NCBI RefSeq assembly: GCF_000308575.1
Contig: NZ_BAFZ01000023.1
Location: forward strand, 1 to 64,000
Reading direction: 5' to 3'
Origin: Nocardia exalbida NBRC 100660
GTDB lineage: Bacteria; Actinomycetota; Actinomycetes; Mycobacteriales; Mycobacteriaceae
Length of the DNA stretch: 64,000 bases
Part shown: positions 58,542 through 64,000 of the stretch, piece after piece
Numbering within the stretch: position 1 is the first letter of the stretch
How the letters are laid out: every line of letters begins with the position of its first letter
The notes under the pieces: model-generated
The model's database searches: none
What the model was told of the DNA's origin: nothing
The model's input: the letters and a program-made list of their open reading frames with translations, nothing else
Position numbers and translations under genes: made by a program

Positions 58542-60332
58542 GTGACGAATCCATCCATCGAAGTCGATCCGGGCGACGTCCGGACCATCCGGCGCCGGTT
58601 GCGCTACGACCGGGATCATCCGCGCTACAAGTGGATCGTCCTGACCAACACCACGCTCGGTGTCCTGCTCACGGCCGTCAACTCATCGATCGTGCTGATC
58701 TCGCTGCCCGCGATCTTCCGCGGTGTCGGGCTCAACCCGCTAGAGGCGGGCAACGTCGGATACCTGCTGTGGATGCTGATGGGTTACCTGCTCGCCACTG
58801 CCGTGCTGGTGGTGATGTTCGGGCGGCTCGGCGACATCTTCGGCCGGGTGCGGGTCTACAACCTCGGCTTCACCATCTTCGCGCTGTCGGCGGTCGCGCT
58901 GTCCTTCGATCCGTGGCACGGGGGCGCCGGTGCGATGTGGATCATCGTCTGGCGCGTCGTCCAAGGTGTCGGCGGCGCGATGCTGACCGCCAACTCCTCG
59001 GCGATCCTCACCGATGCCTTTCCAGCCGGTCAGCGTGGCACCGCGCTGGGTATCAACATGGTCGCGGCGGTGGCCGGTTCGTTCTTCGGCCTGCTCATCG
59101 GCGGCGTGCTCTCGGAATGGGATTGGCGCGCGGTGTTCTGGGTCAGCGTCCCGATCGCGATCCTCGGGGCGGTCTGGTCCTACCGCTCGCTGCACGAAGT
59201 CGGCATCCGGACCGCGGGCAAGCTCGACTGGGCGGGCACCATCACCTTCGGCCTCGGTCTCACCGCGCTGCTGACCGGCATCACCTACGGCATCCAGCCC
59301 TACGGCGGCCACGCCACCGGCTGGACCAGCCCGTGGGTGCTTTCCGCGGTGCTGGGCGGCCTCGTGCTGCTCGCGGTGTTCTGCGTGGTGGAGATTCGCG
59401 TCGCCGACCCGATGTTCCACCTGGGGCTGTTCCGGCACCGGGCCTTCGGGCTCGGCAATTTCGCCAATCTGATGGTCTCGATCGGACGCGGCGGCATGCA
59501 GTTCATGCTGATCATCTGGTTGCAGGGCATCTGGCTCCCGCTGCACGGGTACGACTTCGAGTCCACCCCGCTGTGGGCGGGCATCTACCTGTTGCCGTTG
59601 ACCATCGGATTCCTCGCCGCCGGACCGATTTCGGGCTGGCTGTCCGATCGCTACGGGCCCCGGCTGTTCACCACCGGAGGCGCGTTGCTGACCGGCGCGA
59701 CGTTCCTGCTGCTGCTGATCATCCCGGTGGATTTCGACTACCGGCTGTTCGCGCTGATCACCCTGCTCAACGGTATCGGCAGCGGTTTGTTCTTCTCGCC
59801 GAACACCGCCGCCATCATGTCCAGCGTCCCCGCCGCCCAGCGCGGCGCGGCCTCCGGCATGCGCGGCACCCTCTTCAACGGCGGCAACGCGCTGTCGATG
59901 GGAATCTTCTTCTCCCTGATGGTCGTCGGGCTGGCGGCGAACCTGCCGTCCGCGCTGGACTCCGGGCTGCGCGCGCAGGGCGTCTCGGCGGGGGCCGCCG
60001 CCGAACTGGCCGCGATGCCGCCGGTGGCCAGCATGTTCGCCGCGTTCCTCGGCTACAACCCGATCCAGGAGTTGCTCGGTCCCACGGGGGAACTCGGTAA
60101 GCCGGGCGTCGACGCGCAAACCCTCACCGGTCAGGAGTTCTTCCCCGATCTACTCACCGGCCCGTTCCATTCCGGATTGGTGGTGGTGTTCGTCTCGGCC
60201 GCCGTGATGATGTTCCTTGCCGCGCTGGCTTCTTGGTTCATCGGTGCGAAATACGTCTACGACGAGGCGGCCGAACTCGCCGCGGCCGGACCGGCGGCGG
60301 AGGATCTGAACGCCGCGGTCCCCGTCCGCTGA
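58542..60332 (+). CDS. MFS exporter, DHA2/EmrB type (14 helices)
   Basis: A 596-residue major facilitator protein with about 14 membrane segments. The N-terminal half holds FGRLGDIFGRVRVYNLG (motif A) near residue 90 and a motif-C-like LGINMVAAVAGSFFGLLIGG near 170. The DHA2 group exports drugs and siderophores in exchange for protons. Placed divergently from the siderophore-binding lipoprotein with an iron box and a separate 36-bp dyad between them, it is a good candidate for nocobactin export. That is inference from position. GTG start at 58542; GGTGAGGGG lies upstream. Confidence 0.87.
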   Translation: MTNPSIEVDPGDVRTIRRRLRYDRDHPRYKWIVLTNTTLGVLLTAVNSSIVLISLPAIFRGVGLNPLEAGNVGYLLWMLMGYLLATAVLVVMFGRLGDIFGRVRVYNLGFTIFALSAVALSFDPWHGGAGAMWIIVWRVVQGVGGAMLTANSSAILTDAFPAGQRGTALGINMVAAVAGSFFGLLIGGVLSEWDWRAVFWVSVPIAILGAVWSYRSLHEVGIRTAGKLDWAGTITFGLGLTALLTGITYGIQPYGGHATGWTSPWVLSAVLGGLVLLAVFCVVEIRVADPMFHLGLFRHRAFGLGNFANLMVSIGRGGMQFMLIIWLQGIWLPLHGYDFESTPLWAGIYLLPLTIGFLAAGPISGWLSDRYGPRLFTTGGALLTGATFLLLLIIPVDFDYRLFALITLLNGIGSGLFFSPNTAAIMSSVPAAQRGAASGMRGTLFNGGNALSMGIFFSLMVVGLAANLPSALDSGLRAQGVSAGAAAELAAMPPVASMFAAFLGYNPIQELLGPTGELGKPGVDAQTLTGQEFFPDLLTGPFHSGLVVVFVSAAVMMFLAALASWFIGAKYVYDEAAELAAAGPAAEDLNAAVPVR

Positions 60333-60403
60333 TCGGTGATCGGCGCAACGGGTTTCGCGCCCGGGCTGGCCTCGCACCGCACGAGGACTTAACGTCGATC
60401 GAG

Positions 60404-61522
60404 ATGAACGCTGTCCCGACTCCGGTGGTGCTGTCGGTTGTCGTCTTCGTCGCCCTCATGACCGCGGGGCGGTGGCTGCTCGTCGACGAGACGGCCACCG
60501 ATCGGCTGATCAACCGCACCTTCAGCTGGAACCTCGTAGGTCTGCTGCTGTACGAGGTGGCCGTCGCGTTGGATCGTCCCGACATCGGGCCGCGCGTCTA
60601 CCTCTGCGGTGGTCTCATGGCGGTCGCCAGCTTCTACGGGCTGGCCAGGCTCGTCGACGGCGCCGACGCGGCGACCGTCCACCGGCGTCAGCGGCGATAC
60701 GATACGACGGCGGTCGCTGTCGTCGTTTCGCTGATCGTCGCCACACCGATCCTGCGATGGGCGTGGCGGATCGACTACGTCGAAGTCGTATGGACACTGT
60801 CGGCGCTACCCGGGGGCGTCTGTGCGTTGCTTTTCGCTCGTGCCTGCGTTCGCGAGCTGCGCTCCAGAGGCGTTTCGATCAGGGAGAAGCTCACTTTCGC
60901 GACGTTGCTCGCGTTCGCGATCTATTGGTTGATCTCGATGACGATCATGGTCGGTCGCTCGCTCGCCGGTACGCCGCCGAGCGAGCCGGGAAAGCTGTGG
61001 GCTGTCGCGGCGATCCTCATGTTCTCCGCCATCACCCTGGTGACCATGATCCCCCTGGTCGCGGCGCTGCTGGCGCGGGCGGGCCTGGATCGCGCCGGGC
61101 GCGCCTGCCGCAGGCTGCGGCCGCTGTGGCGGGATCTCACCGCCGTGGTGCCGGAAGTCGTACTGGCCGAGGATCTTTCCGCGCCGAGGGAGGCCACGTC
61201 CCGGCTCTATCGGATGACCGTCGAGATCTGGGACGCGCTGCTGCACCTGAGACCATATGCGCCCGGCTCGCCCGCCGGGATCGACACCGACGCGCGTCGC
61301 TATGCGCTCCAGGTCGCGCTGGCCGTGCGAGCCAAGCGCGGCGGTAGCGCCCCGGCGCCGGGCGTCGCCGTCGCGGGCGCTGCGCAGGCGGAAGCTCGCG
61401 ATCGTGCGGCGGAATTCCGGTTTCTGCTCGAATTGGCTCGTGCATGGCCGGAGGCTGTGGCGGCCGTGAATCATCGGCCGGTCGACGCGCAGATCCCGGC
61501 GACCGCCGCGGTATCCCAATAG
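60404..61522 (+). CDS. MAB_1171c-type putative transporter with DUF6545 (second paralogue)
   Basis: A 372-residue membrane protein closely similar to the protein at 51939. It starts MNAVPTPVVLSVVVFVALMT, with TDRLINRTFSWN after the first helix, seven predicted helices, CRRLRPLWRDLTAVVPEVVL and SRLYRMTVEIWDALLHLRPY in the C-terminal domain. It lies 71 bp behind the MFS exporter on the same strand and may share its transcript. Its last 52 bases overlap the convergent NTF2-like gene. The role of the family is unknown. Confidence 0.82.
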   Translation: MNAVPTPVVLSVVVFVALMTAGRWLLVDETATDRLINRTFSWNLVGLLLYEVAVALDRPDIGPRVYLCGGLMAVASFYGLARLVDGADAATVHRRQRRYDTTAVAVVVSLIVATPILRWAWRIDYVEVVWTLSALPGGVCALLFARACVRELRSRGVSIREKLTFATLLAFAIYWLISMTIMVGRSLAGTPPSEPGKLWAVAAILMFSAITLVTMIPLVAALLARAGLDRAGRACRRLRPLWRDLTAVVPEVVLAEDLSAPREATSRLYRMTVEIWDALLHLRPYAPGSPAGIDTDARRYALQVALAVRAKRGGSAPAPGVAVAGAAQAEARDRAAEFRFLLELARAWPEAVAAVNHRPVDAQIPATAAVSQ

Positions 61523-61911
61523 AAGGGCCGCACCTCGGCGATACGGCCGTCGGCGAAGGTGATCGTCTGCAAGATCGGGAAAGTGAGTTCGCGGCCCGTC
61601 GCGCGGGCGCGAGCGTGGACTTCCGTATGCACCACGACAGTCTCGGCGGCCGTGAGGAAACGCTGTTCGAGCAGATCGAAAGCTTCCCACGTGGCGCTCA
61701 TCGCGCGGAAGAACCGCTCCATGCCGTCGTGACCGCGCCAGATCCCGCCATACGGCAGGTTCTCGGCTTGATGGAGGACCACCGCTGGATGGAAGAACGG
61801 CGCGAGCAGGTCGAACGAGGCGTTGCCCGGCCCACCGGCCGCCAGGTATTCCGCTTCGGCCGCGTACATTCCGGTCAGCACGGTCATCGAGTCGGTCGTC
61901 GATCGCGTCAT
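61471..61911 (-). CDS. NTF2/SnoaL-like protein
   Basis: A 146-residue protein with the NTF2-like cone fold pattern: an N-terminal helix (MYAAEAEYLAA), LAPFFHPAVVLHQAENLPYGG, GHDGMERFFRAMSATWEAF and a C-terminal strand GRIAEVRPFYWDT. Members are enzymes (ketosteroid isomerase, SnoaL) or binding proteins, so no reaction can be assigned. The ATG at 61911 begins MTRSTTDSM. It overlaps the end of the convergent DUF6545 gene. The frameshifted cupin gene lies upstream in the same direction, 111 bp away. Confidence 0.78.
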   Translation of the reverse strand: MTRSTTDSMTVLTGMYAAEAEYLAAGGPGNASFDLLAPFFHPAVVLHQAENLPYGGIWRGHDGMERFFRAMSATWEAFDLLEQRFLTAAETVVVHTEVHARARATGRELTFPILQTITFADGRIAEVRPFYWDTAAVAGICASTGR

Positions 61912-62022
61912 ACGGCCAGTCTGACGGCCGGATGCGGGCGGGACCGGCGGTATTCGGACGTCGCGATGCTCGCCGAGGCGGTTCCCGCGCACGCGCCGCG
62001 GGCGCGGGAACCGAAGGGCGGA

Positions 62023-62405
62023 TCACTGCGCCGCGACCGGCTCCTGGCGGGTGTCGTGACGCAGGCCGATGGACATGATGTCGGAGGGTTCGTCGAGTCG
62101 ATGCGACGCCAACGGTTCCGAGGGACCACGAAGGCGGTGCCCGGCGTGAGGCGGACCATCGTCTCGTCGTCGCCCTCGTGCTCCGGTCGCAGATAGAGGC
62201 GCAGCGCGCCGGTCAGGCAGCACACCGCTTCGTCACTGCCGGGATGGACTTCCCAGTGGTCGGCGTGCGCGTCGGCGTCGGATTCGACGTGGAACGTCGC
62301 GAGCTGCCAGTCGCCGTCACCGGTGGCCATCCGGCGTTCACCGGCCGCTACCCGGCCGTCGCGGCCGAAATTGATCGCGCGGCCGAACAAGTCGATCGAG
62401 TTCAT
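62023..62405 (-). pseudogene. Cupin-domain protein with an apparent frameshift
   Basis: From the ATG at 62405 the first ~100 residues form a cupin: WQLATFHVESDADAHADHWEVH, DEAVCCLTGALRLYL and LTPGTAFVVPRNRW. The expected C-terminal strand, HRLDEPSDIMSIGLRHDT, is present in another frame and ends at a TGA at 62023. Five bases separate the Trp and His codons at about 62118-62122 where three or six are needed, so one base seems lost or two gained. Read without correction the frame runs on into unrelated sequence. Cupins are small metal-binding barrels; substrate unknown. A sequencing error is possible. Confidence 0.65.
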
Positions 62406-62442
62406 CGTGCGCGCCCGATCCGCCCGCCGGGCCACGGGGGAC

Positions 62443-62595
62443 CGCCCGGCCTTCCGGGCGCAGGTCTTCGCCGACCTCGACGCCGACGCCTACCCCCGCC
62501 TCGCCGCCCTCGACTCCGACTACTCATCCCTCGCCGCCGAGGACACCTACGAACTCGGACTGGACGCCCTCATCGAGGGCCTGCTCCGGACGTGA
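62443..62595 (+). pseudogene. Remnant of a TetR-family regulator (C-terminal ligand-domain end)
   Basis: About 50 codons ending AAEDTYELGLDALIEGLLRT match the C-terminal end of TetR_C-type ligand domains (the FE/YELGLDxLLDGL motif). No DNA-binding domain lies upstream: that place is taken by the start of the cupin gene on the other strand. There is no good start codon or ribosome-binding site. Best read as the tail of a deleted regulator. Confidence 0.55.
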
Positions 62596-62598
62596 GAC

Positions 62599-64000
62599 TC
62601 AGAACGTCACCCGCTGATCGGTGGGCAGGAACAGCTTGTCGCCCTCCTTCACCTCGAAGGTCTTGTAGAACTCGTCGAGATTGCGGACGACCTGGTTGCA
62701 GCGGAATTCGTTGGGGGAGTGGGTGTCGATGCTGAGGTAGCGGACGGTGAGTTCTTTCGTCTGCTTCTCCCGCCAGCTGCGGGCCCAGGACAGGAACATG
62801 GTGCGGTAGTCGGGATTGTCGATACCCCGGCGCTTCTCGGCGATGCGGAAAGCGGCCAAGGTGATCTGGAGTCCGCGCAGATCGGCGAGGTTCTCGCCGA
62901 CGGTGAGTTCGCCGTTGACGTGCTGGTTCGGTTCCAGTCCCTCCGGCACGAGCGCGTTGTACTGGTCGACCAGTTGCTTGGCCTTGGCGTCGAACGCGGC
63001 GCGGTCCTCGGGCGCCCACCAGTCGCGGCGATTGCCGTCCCCGTCGTATTTGGAGCCCTGGTCGTCGAAACCGTGGCCGATCTCGTGCCCGATGGTCGAC
63101 CCGACCGCGCCGAAATTGACCGCGGGCAGCGCGTCCTTGTCGAAGAACGGCGGCTGGAGGTAGGCCGCCGGGAAGACGATCTGATTGGAGTTCGACGAGT
63201 AGTAGGCATTCACCGTCTGCGGCGACATCCCCCATTCGTCTTTGTCGACCGGCGTGCCGAGTCGCGCGAACGCGCGCTTGACCTCGAAAGCGTTGATGGC
63301 GAGCAACGACTCGATCAGCTTGCCCCTGGTGATCCGGAGCCTGGAGTAGTCGACCCACTTGTCCGGATAGCCGATCTTGGGATCGATCTTGTCCAGTTTC
63401 GCCAGCGACGCCGCCCTGGTCGCGGGCGACATCCAGGTCGAATTGGTGAAGTTCTCCCGGTAGGCCGCGACGACGTCGGCGAGCATTTCCTTGGCCCGCT
63501 CCTTGGCCTCCGGCGGGAAGTGCTTGGCCACATACAATTTCCCGAGCTGCTCGCCGAGCTTGTCGTCGACGATCGAAACCCCGTACTTCCAGCGTTCGGG
63601 CCGCTCGTCCTGCCCGTTGAGCACTTTGCCCTTGAATTCGAAGTTCGCGTCGTTGACGGCTTTGGGCAGGTAGGGCGCGAACTCACGCAGCACGTAGAGC
63701 TTGAGGTAGTCCCGCCAGGTCGCGATATCCACTTCGGTCCACAACTGGCCCGCCGCCGTGACGTAGGAGGGCTGGTTGACCACCATCGTCGCGAACAGCT
63801 CGCGCGGGCGGTCGGTGTTCCCGGACAGCCACGGGTCCCAGTCGAAGCCCGGAGCGAGGGCGGTCATATCGGCCCAGCTGTACACGTTGTACGTCGCGTC
63901 GGTGTCGCGGTTGCGCACGTTGTCCCAGTGTGCGGGCGCGATCCGCTTCTCCAGGTCGAACACCCGCTGCGCGAGACCGGCCGGATCGGCGAACCCCGCG
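62599..64000 (-). CDS. M13-family zinc metallopeptidase (neprilysin/PepO-like), partial
   Basis: 467 residues up to the window edge; the N-terminus lies outside. The zinc site is complete: GHEIGHGFDDQG (two His and the catalytic Glu) and the downstream GENLADLRGL Glu ligand. Upstream of it, VNAYYSSNSNQIVFPAAYLQ is the substrate-binding NAYY motif of M13 enzymes. The expected C-terminal region is present but lacks the CxxW end of mammalian members, as usual in bacteria. M13 peptidases cut short peptides; the actinobacterial Zmp1 relative acts in host interaction. No frameshift seen. Confidence 0.92.
   Translation of the reverse strand, partial: AGFADPAGLAQRVFDLEKRIAPAHWDNVRNRDTDATYNVYSWADMTALAPGFDWDPWLSGNTDRPRELFATMVVNQPSYVTAAGQLWTEVDIATWRDYLKLYVLREFAPYLPKAVNDANFEFKGKVLNGQDERPERWKYGVSIVDDKLGEQLGKLYVAKHFPPEAKERAKEMLADVVAAYRENFTNSTWMSPATRAASLAKLDKIDPKIGYPDKWVDYSRLRITRGKLIESLLAINAFEVKRAFARLGTPVDKDEWGMSPQTVNAYYSSNSNQIVFPAAYLQPPFFDKDALPAVNFGAVGSTIGHEIGHGFDDQGSKYDGDGNRRDWWAPEDRAAFDAKAKQLVDQYNALVPEGLEPNQHVNGELTVGENLADLRGLQITLAAFRIAEKRRGIDNPDYRTMFLSWARSWREKQTKELTVRYLSIDTHSPNEFRCNQVVRNLDEFYKTFEVKEGDKLFLPTDQRVTF

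Overview
The window looks like a chromosomal segment of a mycolic-acid-containing actinomycete, most likely a Nocardia. It is uniformly GC-rich. It carries a nocobactin-type siderophore cluster (nbt genes with mycobactin-like domain logic), an antigen-85-like esterase, an MTB12-like secreted protein, MMPL transport and an actinobacterial S10 ribosomal protein operon. The genus assignment is an inference from gene content, not from a comparison.

Layout. 1-10.5 kb: a frameshifted crotonase divergent from a double-headed TetR regulator, an aldehyde dehydrogenase homologue lacking its catalytic Cys, a DrrABC-type exporter, a lycopene cyclase family protein, two secreted hydrolases and an orphan, degenerate ABC ATPase. 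10.5-16.75 kb: a DUF4442 hotdog protein, then the S10 operon (rpsJ-rplC-rplD-rplW-rplB-rpsS-rplV-rpsC-rplP-rpmC-rpsQ) with its own promoter, a long leader and a terminator right after rpsQ. 16.8-22.6 kb: a phosphatase-annotated family protein, a sugar epimerase, an orphan PIN protein, a Nudix hydrolase and an EXLDI protein/MMPL pair. 22.6-29.7 kb: a 987-residue membrane protein with an NGHT-rich repeat region and C-terminal HTH, a CPBP protease/pseudouridine synthase pair, a glycolipid-binding-domain protein and a PPOX-fold reductase.

29.7-60.3 kb is the iron-acquisition island. It holds an IrtA/IrtB-like importer pair, a separate siderophore-interacting reductase, an MTB12-like secreted protein, nbtG (lysine N-monooxygenase), nbtH (N-acyltransferase), nbtA (thioesterase), nbtB (KS), nbtC (AT-KR-ACP), nbtD and nbtE (lysine NRPSs) and nbtF (ArCP-Cy-A-PCP). 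It also holds a siderophore-binding lipoprotein, a protein resembling only the N-terminal half of SagB-type azoline dehydrogenases, and an MFS exporter. At least six IdeR/DmdR-like iron boxes sit in front of these units, so the island should be co-repressed by iron. Two paralogous seven-helix DUF6545 proteins are interleaved with it. Salicylate synthase, salicylate-AMP ligase and MbtH genes are absent here and must lie elsewhere.

61.5-64 kb: an NTF2-like protein, a frameshifted cupin, a TetR C-terminal remnant and a partial M13 metallopeptidase. No tRNA, rRNA, IS element, prophage or CRISPR array was recognised.
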